Positions 23,640-34,970 of a DNA stretch of 64,000 nucleotides are shown here, piece by piece (positions within the stretch are counted from its first letter, which is position 1; each line of letters begins with the position of its first letter). Both the position numbers and the translations under genes were made by a program. This DNA comes from Metarhizium brunneum (taxonomy: Eukaryota > Ascomycota > Sordariomycetes > Hypocreales > Clavicipitaceae): positions 992,001-1,056,000 of the forward strand of contig NC_089422.1 in the NCBI RefSeq assembly GCF_013426205.1. Direction: 5' to 3'. The notes beneath the pieces were generated by a model. That model was not told the DNA's origin, searched no databases, and worked only from the letters and a program-made list of their open reading frames with translations.

Positions 23640-24079
23640 TATAATAGCTTAGGTTCTTAAGGGATAAACTAGTTATAATTTATATTAATAAAGCTATTAA
23701 AGTAGTTAATCTAAGTAATTAAGTATTATATTAATAATAAGTTATAAACTATAATTAAGTAATTAGAGTTAAAAAGTTATAAGTAAAGCTTATTTAATAT
23801 AATAATTAGTATTAAAAGCTAAGAAGCTAAAGTTTATTTATAAAGTAATATTAAGGGTTTTTATATATTATAATAAATTACTTCTCTTATTATAATATTT
23901 CCCTTTAGATTATTATTATAATTATAATCTTACTTATATAAATTATGGTTCCTTTTATAATCTAAATATAATGGTTACTTTAACCTTTAATTTATTATTT
24001 GCCTTACTTATACTGCCTTGTAGCTTATATAGCCGGCCTAACTTGTAGCCTGCTTCCTGCATACGACTAGGTCGTAACA
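23640..24079 (-). repeat. 5' LTR of element C
   Basis: 440 bp and the best-preserved LTR in the window. On the minus strand it opens TGTTACGACCTAGTCGTATG and keeps several CpG pairs over its first 80 bp. It shares its first 60-80 bp and its last 200 bp with the A and B LTRs, but the middle is different. Confidence 0.93.
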
Positions 24080-24084
24080 AATAT

Positions 24085-26940
24085 CCCTAAAAAATACCAG
24101 AAATATAAAAAATTATTTATAAAAAAATTAAAAACTAGATTACTTAAATATAATTAATAGAATTATAAAATTAAATTAATAAATAAAAAATTAATAATAT
24201 TTTATAAGATTTATAACTTAAATATAAAAGAACTTAAAATATTATAAGAATATATTAATAAGATATTAATAAAAAGTTATATTAAAATATTAATATTAAA
24301 AGCTAAATACCTAGTTATATTTATTCTAAAGAAAAATAAAAAATTATAATTAATAATAGATTATTAGTAATTAAACGTAATTATTATAAAAGATAAAATA
24401 TTATTACTATTAATATTAGAACTATAAGACTAATTATATAATATAAATTAGTTTATTATAATAAACCTAAAAGGAGTATATAACTTAATTTAAATAAAGA
24501 AGGGTTATAAATAAATAATAGCTTTTAAAATAAAATTTAAATTATTTAAATACTTAATAATATTATTTAAGCTTATTAATATATTAATAATATTTTAATA
24601 AATAATTAATAATATACTATAAAAATATTTAAATAATTTTATAATAGTATATCTAAATAATATACTAATCTTCTTAAAAACCCTAAAAAACTATAAAAGA
24701 TATATATATAAGGTATTATAAGTATTATAAAACATAAAATTATTAATAAAACTAATAAAAAGTAAATTCTATACCTAAAAAATAAACTTTTTAGGATATA
24801 TAATATAATTAAATAAGATATAAATAAAAAAAATAAAAATTAAGGTAATAAAAAACTAACTAATATTAAAAAGTATTAAAAATATATAAAGCTTTAAAAG
24901 CTTTATAAACTATTATAAAAGATTTATTAAAAGTTATAATAAAATTATAATACTTTTAAATAAACTTATTAAAAAGAATAAGTAATAAAATTAAAATAAT
25001 AAGGTATAATATACCTTTAATAAAATTAAAGAACTTATTATATTTAAACTTATTTTAAAAACCTTTAATTTAAAAAAAAAAATAAAATTAAAAACTAATT
25101 TATTAGATTTTACTTTAAGAATATAAGTTAAATAAAAAAATAATAATAAAAAATTATACCTTATTATATTTTACTTAAAAAAACTTTATAAAGTAAAACT
25201 TAATTACCTTATTTATAATAAAAAATTCTTAGTAATTATTAATACTTTTAAGAAATTTAAATATTACCTTATAAGAAGTAAATATAAAGTTAAGATATAT
25301 ATTAATTATAAAAATATCTTTTACTTTATAATAATATAATAATTAAATAAATAATAAATTTAATAAGTTAAATATCTTTTAGAATTTAACTATAAAATTA
25401 TTTATTAAAAAGAATCTAAGAATAAATAAGTAAATACTTTAAGTTAAAAAAGTAATTATAATATAAAAGTATTTATAATAATAAAATAACTTCTTAAAAT
25501 TAATATAAATAATAATTTTTAGTAAAAATAATTAAATATTATACTAAAAGTATAAGATAAAAACCTAATATATAAGAAAATCTAATAATAAGTAAAGGAA
25601 AAGATTAGGTTTATAAACACGCTAAAAAAATATCTTATAGAACCTAGAACTATCCTAAAGTATTATAAAAAAACCTAGATACCTCTAGAGTTATAAGAAG
25701 AATATATTAAAGAAATATATAAATATTTAGTTTATAAATATTAAGGAATCCATAAAATATTAAATAAAATATAATAATAATATAATTTCTTAGGAATTAA
25801 GAAAATAATTAAAAAGGTTATTAATAAATATATATAATATAAAAAAAGTAAAGCTTTATAATATAAGCTATATAAAGAATTATAACTATTACTAATACTA
25901 ATATAATTATAAGAATTAATAGCTTTTAATTATATTATAAAGCTATTAATATTAAAAGAACTAATAACTAATATAAAATATAATAGTATATTTATAGTTA
26001 TAAATAAACTTATAAAATATAAATACTTTTTATTATATAAAAAAGTAAATAATATAAAAGAACTTATATATATATTCTTATAAATAATAATAAGTAATTA
26101 TAAGTTATTAAAGAAAATTATATTAAATAAAAAAAGTATATTTACCTTTAAATTTTAATAAGTACTTATAATATAACTTAAAATAAATTATAAGTTAAGT
26201 ACTATATATTATTTATAAATAAATAAATAAATAAATAAAAAGATTAAATTAAATACTTAAATAGTATTTATAATATTATATTAATTATTAATAGAATAAT
26301 TAGGTTAAATAGTTACTTATAATATAATTAGCTTATAATAGCTTAATATTAGAATTAATAAAGTAAATACTAGCTTATATTAATTATAAATTTAACCTTA
26401 AAGTATTTTAAGTATAATATAAAAGACTATAAGTAAAATAAGTAATATTATAAGTAAATAAACTAAAGAAATTATATAAAAAAATATAATATAAATTAAA
26501 ATTTATATAAAATAAAATAATATAATATTATAATTATAAAAAATTAAAGGAATTAATTTTTAAGAAGGGAAATATAGTTTACTTACTTTAATAAAATATT
26601 AAAATAATATAATTAAGTAATAAATTAAATTATAAAAAATTAAGATTATTTATTATTAAAAAATAAATATTAATAAATAATTATAAACTTTTATTATTAA
26701 AAATTATAAGAAATTATTTTATAATATATATTTTACTTCTTAAAAAAATATTAAATAATATATTAATAAAGGAAAATATTAAAGTTATAAATAAAATAAA
26801 GTATAAAGTAAAATAAATCTTAAATATAAAAATAAAAAATAAAATATACTAATATTTTATTAAATAAAAAAAACTATAAAGATAAGAAAAATATATAAAA
26901 ACCTATAAAATACCTAAAAAATTACTAGTACTTATTATAA
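24085..26940 (+). pseudogene. Element B reverse transcriptase, integrase and chromodomain relic
   Basis: Pol of element B resumes immediately after the right target duplication of C. From about 24330 a single frame, read through stops, gives recognisable Ty3/gypsy reverse transcriptase blocks (LNVIIIKDK, INLKGVYNLI, then FIIVYLNNILIF with the active site at 24650-24661). RNase H is expected next but is less clear. Integrase follows: KYQGIHK and YKKSKAL near 25735-25860 mark the zinc-binding HHCC region, then a degraded catalytic core. The chromodomain around 26800-26930 identifies the group as a chromovirus. Most Trp, Gln and Arg codons have become stops, as RIP predicts. Confidence 0.85.
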
Positions 26941-27700
26941 TAATATTACTAGTAGTTTATAACTTAGTACTAAGTAAAGCGCCTTAGTCTAAAATATTAA
27001 AGGCATCTTAGTCTTAAGTATTTTAAATAGCCTTAGACTTTTATTATTAAACTTACTTTAATTTATACTTTTAAGCTTTCTTCTCCTTTTTTTTTTAATT
27101 TATATCTTTTATCTCCTTTAAAAAAGTAAAGTTATAATAAGCTATTTTTAGACCTTTTTTATATAAATAATAATATATATATTAAAAATATATTAAATAA
27201 TTTAAGGCCTTATTTATTTCTAGCTAAGCCTTATAATACCTCTTAATTAATAGTTTTTTTATTAATTTCTCCTTCTTTTTAAGCTAATAAAGTTTCTTAA
27301 TAATATAATTTATTAGAATATATTAATAGTATATATTATAATAAGAAAACCTTATATATATAGTTTATTATAAGAGTATAAGAATTATTATAAAAATAAC
27401 CTAAAAAATAATAAAGAATATAATAATTAATACTCTTAATAACCTAATAAAAACTTTTTTTTTTAAAATAATAATTATAAAGTAATACCTTAAAACCTTA
27501 TTTATAAATAAAAGTAATAATTATAATATAATTAATAATAGAATAAGATCTCTTAGGTTTTTTTATATAATTAAATATAATAAAGGAAAAATATTATAAA
27601 GAAGTAAAATACTTATAACTAATAAAAGAAAAGGTAAATAAAATTATTTATAAAATAAGGCTTAGGTCTTAAGGGTAAAACTATAAAAAAGGGGATATTA

Positions 27701-28146
27701 TATTATAACCTAGTTATAAGCTATAATATAGATTATAAGTTAAGCCAGCTATATAAGCTATAAGACAGCGTAAGTATAATAAGTAATAGATTAATAGTTA
27801 AAATAAGCTGCTAATAAGAGAGAGTTTACTAATTATTTAGTAAACTCTAGATAAACTAATAGTATATATATAACTATAATTTATTAGGACTTTAATAAAT
27901 AATAAGTAAATATTATAGTATATAAGAACCCTTAAATTTACTTTATAAATAAACTTTAACTTCTTAGCTTTTAATATAAATTATTATATTAAATAAGCTT
28001 TACTTATAACTTTTTAACTCTAATTACTTAGTTATAATTTATAACTTATTACTAATATAATAACTAACTGCTTAGATTAATTGCCCTAGTTATTTTGCTA
28101 ATATAAACTACGATTAGTTTATCCCTTGGGAACCTTAGCCGTTATA
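27701..28146 (+). repeat. 3' LTR of element B
   Basis: 446 bp, preceded by a purine-rich stretch (AAAAAAGGGGA at 27685-27695) that could be the polypurine tract. It ends CCTTAGCCGTTATA and abuts the aaact duplication at 28147. Its last 60 bp keep more G and C than the 5' partner. Confidence 0.92.
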
Positions 28147-28151
28147 AAACT

Positions 28152-31100
28152 TTATTAAAAAAAAAGTTATTAAGCTAATTAATATAAAAAATATAATAAA
28201 CTTATTATTTATAATTATACTTTTAATTTTAAATAAATAAAGCTTAATATTATTAAAAAAATAATAAAAAAAAAATATTATAATTATAAAAAACTAAAAT
28301 ATTTTATTAATAAATATAAAAAACCTAAAAAAAAATAAAAGTTAATATTAAAAAAAAATAAAAAATAATTTAATATTATTAATTAATAAAAAAATAAAAT
28401 TATTAAACTAAAAATAAAATATAAAAATTTTAATTAAACTTTTTATTATAATAATAATTATTATATTTATATAAGTAATAAATAAAAAAAAAAATAATTT
28501 TTAAGAAAATTAAAAAAACTAAAACAAAAAATTATAAATTTTATAAAAAATAAGCTATATATAATTAAATAATTAATATAAAAAAAACTAAATAAATAAT
28601 TAATAAAAAAAAAACTTTTATAATAATAAAATAAAAAGAATTTTATAAATTAAAATTATTAAAATATTTAAATAAAAACTTATATTAAAAAAATTTTAAT
28701 TAAATATAATAATAAATAAAAATAAAAAAAATTTAAAAAAAATAATAATATAAAAAAAAATAAAATATATAAATTTTTATTTTTTTTAATAAATTAAAAA
28801 ATAAAATAAAAAAAATAAATATTAATAATAATAATATAATTTTAAATATTTTAAAAGTATTTAAAAATAAATAAAATAAAAAGAAATATTAATAAAATTA
28901 ATAATTATATAAAAGTAAATTATATAATAATATTTTCTTATATTAATAAGAAAATATTTTATAATTTTTATTATTATAATAAATATTATTATAATATTAA
29001 AAAACCTAATATTATAATATTTAAAAAAAAAAATAACTTTAAACTTTTATTAAAATATAAAAATTATATATAATTAATATAAATATTATATATATTTATA
29101 ATATATTAAATATATTTTATAATTAAAATATAATTAAATATATTTTTAATTAAAATAAAAAAATATTTAATTAAAATATTATATTTTAAATAAAAACTTT
29201 TAAAATAAAAAATAAAAATAATTAATAATAATTAAATAATAATTTTAAAATTTAATTTAAATATACTTATTAAATATTAAGCTTATATAAATTTTATAAA
29301 TATATATAAATTAAATATATATTAATTATATATATATATAAAAAATAAATAATAATATTAATATATATATAAAAAAAAATTCTAATATATAAAAAAAAAT
29401 TATTATTTAAATTACCTTAATATAAAATAAAAAACTATATAATATACTTATTATTAAATTATTTAAAATATATAATAAATAAAGCTAAAAAATAATATAA
29501 GTAATAATATAAAATATTAATAATATATAAATAAATATAATAAATATTAAATATATTTAAATAAAAAAACCTTAAAAAAATTATAAAATTAATATATTAT
29601 AATAAATAATAATTAAATAAATAATATAATAAATAAAAGTTTAACCTTAAATATAATAAAAAATATATAATAAATTATAATAATTTAAAATATAAAAAAT
29701 ATAAAAAAATAAAAAACTAAATTTATAATTATTTATATTACATATTTAATAATAAGTTTTATTTTAAGTACTTATAAAATAAAATTAAACTTATAAAATA
29801 ATATTAAACTTATAAAATAATATTAAAAAATAAAATAATAAATTATAAAAAAATTTATTTTAAAAAACTTAAAAAATAAAATATATTATTTATAAAAAAG
29901 CTATAAGCTAATATAAAAAAAATATTAATAACTTTTAATATAATTTAAAATAAATAAAATAATAAAATAATATTAAATATTAAAATTATAAAATATTATA
30001 TTTATATATTTATAAATAATAATATAATAAATAATTATATTTTACTTAAAATTATTAATTATTATTAATTATTATAAAAATATAAAAAAGTATTATATAA
30101 ATTAATTAATATTAAAAAAAAACTTTTTATTTATAATAATAAAATTATTAATTAAAAAACTAATTATTTTAAAATATAAATTTAAAGTTATTTAAAAATA
30201 ATTTAACTTAATATTATAAATATATTAGAATATAATCTAATATTAAAATATTTATAATTATAAGAAAATAACCTATTAATTAATTAAAAAATAAGTTAAT
30301 TAAAGTAAAATAAAATTTTAAGTTAATAAAATTAATAAAATTTAAAAAAAAAATAAAATTTTATTATAATTTAACTTATAAATAAAATTTTAAAAAAAAA
30401 AACTTTTAAGTAAATTATTTAAAAACTAATAATAATAAATAAATAATATAAAAATAATAAGTATAAAAAAATAATTAGATTTATTATAATAACCTTAATA
30501 ATATTATAAATTAAAATATAAATAATAATAAATAATAAAAAAATAAAAGCTAAAATCTAAAAAATTATTATTATTTTAAAAAAAAATCTTATAAATATAA
30601 ATAAAAAACTTAAAAAAAAAAATAAGAATAATAAAAATAATAAAAGCTTAATAATAAAAAAAAAAAACTTAAAAATATCCCTAAAAATACTAAAAATATA
30701 AAAAATTATTTATAAAAAAATTAAAAATTAAATTACTTAAATATAATTAATAAAATTATAAAATTAAATTAATAAATAAAAAGTTAATAATATTTTATAA
30801 AATTTATAATTTAAATATAAAAAAACTTAAAATATTATAAAAATATATTAATAAAATACTAATAAAAAGTTATATTAAAATATTAATATTAAAAGCTAAA
30901 TACTTAATTATATTTATTTTAAAAAAAAATAAAAAATTATAATTAATAATAAATTATTAATAATTAAATATAATTATTATAAAAAATAAAATATTATTAT
31001 TATTAATATTAAAATTATAAAATTAATTATATAATATAAATTAATTTATTATAATAAACTTAAAAAAAGTATATAATTTAATTTAAATAAAAAAAATTAT

Positions 31101-33560
31101 AAATAAATAATAACCTTTAAAATAAAATTCAGATTATTTAAATATTTAATAATATTAATAAAGCTTATTAATATATTAATAATATTTTAAAAAATAATTA
31201 ATAATATATTATAAAAATATTTAAATAATTTTATAATAATATATTTTAATAATATATTAATTTTCTTAAAAATCTTAAAAAACTATAAAAAATATATATA
31301 TATAATATTAAAAATATTATAAAATACTAAATTATTACTTAAATTAATAAAATATAAATTTTATATATAAAAAATAAACTTTTTAAAATATATAATATAA
31401 TTAAATAAAATATAAATAAAAAAAATAAAAATTAAAATAATAAAAAACTAATTAATATTAAAAAATATTAAAAATATATAAAGCTTTAAAAGCTTTATAA
31501 ATTATTATAAAAAATTTATTAAAAGTTATAATAAAATTATAATACTTTTAAATAAACTTATTAAAAAAAATAAATAATAAAATTAAAATAATAAAGTATA
31601 ATATACTTTTAATAAAATTAAAAAACTTATTATATTTAAACTTATTTTAAGAATTTTTAACTTAAAAAAAAAATAAAACTAAAAATTAATTTATTAAATT
31701 TTATTTTAAAAGTATAAATAAAATAATAAAATAATAATAAAAAATTATATTTTATTATATTTTATTTAAAAAAATTTTATAAAATAAAACTTAATTATTT
31801 TATTTATAATAAAAAATTCTTAATAATTATTAATACTTTTAAGAAATTTAAGTATTACTTTATAAAAAATAAATATAAAATTAAAGTATATATTAATTAT
31901 AAAAATATTTTTTATTTTATAATAATATAATAATTAAATAAAAAATAAATTTAATAAGTTAAATATTTTTTAGAATTTAATTATAAAATAATTTATTAAA
32001 AAAAATCTAAAAATAAATAAATAAATACTTTAAATTAAAAAAGTAATTATAATATAAAAGTATTTATAATAATAAAATAACTTTTTAAAATTAATAAAAA
32101 TAATAATTTTTAATAAAAATAATTAAATATTATATTAAAAGTATAAAAAAAAACTTAATATATAATAAAATATATTAATAAGTAATAAATAATATATAAT
32201 ATATTAAGAATATATTAATAATATATAATATATTAAGAATATATTAATAAAATATATATATTACTTAAAAAAAATATTAATATATAAAAAAAAAATCTAA
32301 ATATTATTAAAGTTATAAAAAAATATATTAAAAAAATATATAAATATTTAATTTATAAATATTAAAAAATTTATAAAATATTAAATAAAATATAATAATA
32401 ATATAATTTTTTAAAAATTAAGAAAATAATTAAAAAAATTATTAATAAATATATATAATATAAAAAAAGTAAAGCTTTATAATATAAATTATATAAATAA
32501 TTATAATTATTATTAGTATTAATATAATTATAAAAATTAATAGCTTTTAATTATATTATAAAGCTATTAATATTAAAAAACTAATAATTAATATAAAATA
32601 TAATAATATATTTATAATTATAAATAAACTTATAAAGTATAAATACTTTTTATTATATAAAAAAATAAATAATATAAAAAAACTTATATATATTTTTTTA
32701 TAAATAATAATAAGTAATTATAAATTATTAAAAAAAATTATATTAAATAAAAAAAGTATATTTATTTTTAAGTTTTAATAAGTATTTATAATATAATTTA
32801 AAATAAATTATAAGTTAAGTATTATATATTATTTATAAATAAATAAATAAATAAAAAAAATAAATTAAATATTTAAATAATATTTATAATATTATATTAA
32901 TTATTAATAAAATAATTAAGTTAAATAATTACTTATAATATAATTAGCTTATAATAGCTTAATATTAAAATTAATAAAGTAAATATTAGCTTATATTAAT
33001 TATAAATTTAATCTTAAAGTATTTTAAATATAATATAAAAAACTATAAATAAAATAAGTAATATTATAAGTAAATAAATTAAAAAAATTATATAAAAAAA
33101 TATAATATAAATTAAAATTTATATAAAATAAAATAATATAATATTATAATTATAAAAAATTAAAAAAATTAATTTTTTAAAAAGAAAATATAATTTATTT
33201 ACTTTAATAAAATATTAAAATAATATAATTAAATAATAAATTAAATTATAAAAAATTAGGATTATTTATTATTAAAAAATAAATATTAATAAATAATTAT
33301 AAATTTTTATTATTAAAAACTATAAAAAATTATTTTATAATATATATTTTACTTTTTAAAAAAATATTAAGTAATATATTAATAAAAAAAAATATTAAAA
33401 TTATAAATAAAATAAAATATAAAATAAAATAAATTCTAAATATAAAAATAAAAAATAAAATATATTAATATTTTATTAAATAAAAAAGCTATAAAAATAA
33501 AAAAAATATATAAAAGCTTATAAAGTATTTAAAAAATTATTAATACTTATTATAATAATA
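28152..33560 (+). pseudogene. Element A gag (3' part) and pol relic
   Basis: Continuation of element A after B. It starts with a zinc-knuckle remnant at 28276-28320 (same Tyr-for-ligand pattern as B) and runs in parallel with the B sequence through reverse transcriptase, where the active site at 31242-31253 reads YFNN, integrase and chromodomain. Mutation load is visibly the highest of the three. A stretch near 32200-32250 has a short tandem duplication of an AATATATTAATA-type unit absent from B. No frame is open. Confidence 0.82.
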
Positions 33561-34292
33561 TTATTAATAATATTTAATAAGGTATTCTTAAATATAATAT
33601 TTTAATTTAATATATTAATAATACCTAAAAACTATATATTAATAATAATTTTAAATTTATAATACTTTTTTTTATTTAATTTATTTAATAATTATAAACT
33701 TAAATAAATTATTTTATTTTTTTTTAAAAGTAATTAATACTTTTACTTATATAATTACTTTAAATAATTTAAGAATTTATTTAAATTAACTTATATTTAA
33801 TATAATACTTTATAATAAAAAATAAAAAGTTTTTTAATAAACTTTTTTTTTTAATTTAAATATTTTAACTTAAAAATAATTTAATTAATTAAAAAATATT
33901 TATTAATAAAAAGTAATAATATATAAAAAAAGTATTTATATAAATTAATTATAATATTAAAAGTATTATAAAAATACTTTTATTATATATACTTTTTATA
34001 TTTTAAAAAATACTTAATTATTTTATAATAAAAACTATAAGTAAAATAAAAAAAATATAATATAATATTAAAGCTATAAAAATTTATATATATTATTAAG
34101 ATATTTTAATAATATATAAAATTTAATTTTAGTTTTAATTTTTAAACTTTAAAAAAATAATTAAATATAATATTAAAAAAATATTATAAAAAATAAAAAA
34201 AAAAAAACTTATTAATAAAAAAAATAAAATATAAAATTATTTATAAAATAAACTTAAGTTTTAAAAGTAAAATTATAAAAGAAAAAATATTA

Positions 34293-34739
34293 TATTATAA
34301 CCTAATTATAAGCTATAATATAAGTTATAAAAATAAGTTAAATTATATAAATTATTATATAATATAAGTAAAAAAAACTATAAAATAATAATTAATATAA
34401 GCTATTAATAAGAAAATACTTATTATATATAAAATAAGTAATATAAGTAATTATAATAAAATTAATATAAGTAATATTATTACTTATATTTAAGGTAAAT
34501 AATTATTATAATATATAAAAACCCTTAAATTTACTTTATAAATAAACTTTAATTTCTTAGCTTTTAATATAAATTATTATATTAAATAAGCTTTATTTAT
34601 AACTTTTTAACTCTAATTACTTAATTATAATTTATAACCTATTATTAATATAATAATTAACTGCTTAAATTAATTACTTTAGTTATTTTACTAATATAAA
34701 CTATAACTAGTTTATCCCTTAGGAACCTTAGCCGTTACA
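34293..34739 (+). repeat. 3' LTR of element A
   Basis: 447 bp, ending CCTTAGCCGTTACA and directly followed by the attta target duplication and then normal-GC host sequence. The last 60 bp are much less mutated than the same part of the 5' LTR. Confidence 0.92.
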
Positions 34740-34970
34740 ATTTATCGTGGCCAGAATAGCACCCTGTAATTATATAAAGTAATACGTCTTGTGATACTAA
34801 CAGGAGACTGTAGTTCTCACAAACGGGATAGCAAGCTTATCAGCAAAAACGTCTTTGTTATTCATTTTTATTAAAACCCAGTCCTAGATATCCTTCATGT
34901 ACATATTCTCCATCCACTCATCAGTCGTGAGGTATGAGAGCCGGGAATTCATAGCTTTCACATTATCACT

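Larger units (their letters stand above)
16215..24079 (-). mobile_element. Element C: innermost Ty3/gypsy chromovirus, reverse orientation
   Basis: Youngest insertion, 7,865 bp, lying on the minus strand within pol of element B. LTRs at 23640-24079 (5') and 16215-16654 (3') are both 440 bp with no length difference. The target duplication aatat is at 16210-16214 and 24080-24084; the uninterrupted site can be seen in the A copy near 30670. On the minus strand the order is zinc knuckle (22689-22645), reverse transcriptase (active-site region 19725-19714), integrase (about 18,700-17,700), chromodomain (about 17,560-17,420), then 0.75 kb without coding signal and the 3' LTR. Its 5' LTR is the least mutated part of the island. 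All reading frames are broken. Confidence 0.93.
12421..28146 (+). mobile_element. Element B: second-level Ty3/gypsy chromovirus nested in A
   Basis: LTRs at 12421-12866 and 27701-28146 are both 446 bp. The target duplication aaact is present at 12416-12420 and 28147-28151, inside gag of element A. Without C the element is about 7.86 kb. Order: 5' LTR, gag with zinc knuckle remnant (13806-13850), protease/early pol, then element C, then reverse transcriptase (about 24330-24710), integrase (about 25690-26560), chromodomain (about 26800-26930), a 0.75-kb non-coding 3' region and the 3' LTR. Less degraded than A, with more surviving G and C. Frames are full of stops created by transitions. Confidence 0.93.
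11157..34739 (+). mobile_element. Element A: outermost Ty3/gypsy chromovirus, RIP-inactivated
   Basis: Oldest member of a three-deep nest. LTRs at 11157-11603 and 34293-34739 are both 447 bp and begin TATTA(C/T)AACC and end TTATA/TTACA (originally TG...CA). The 5-bp target duplication attta is intact at 11152-11156 and 34740-34744. Without B the element is about 7.85 kb. B interrupts it inside gag; the rest resumes at 28152. Visible remnants in order are a zinc knuckle at 28276-28320, reverse transcriptase with the active-site region at 31242-31253, integrase-like sequence around 32330-33040 and a chromodomain-like stretch around 33430-33560. Every frame is broken by stops and GC is extremely low, so it cannot be active. 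Confidence 0.93.

Noticed and set aside
10076..34739. Mitochondrial DNA insertion or centromeric AT core
   Set aside because: The AT richness is fully explained by three RIP-mutated LTR elements with target duplications; no mitochondrial gene or satellite array is seen.
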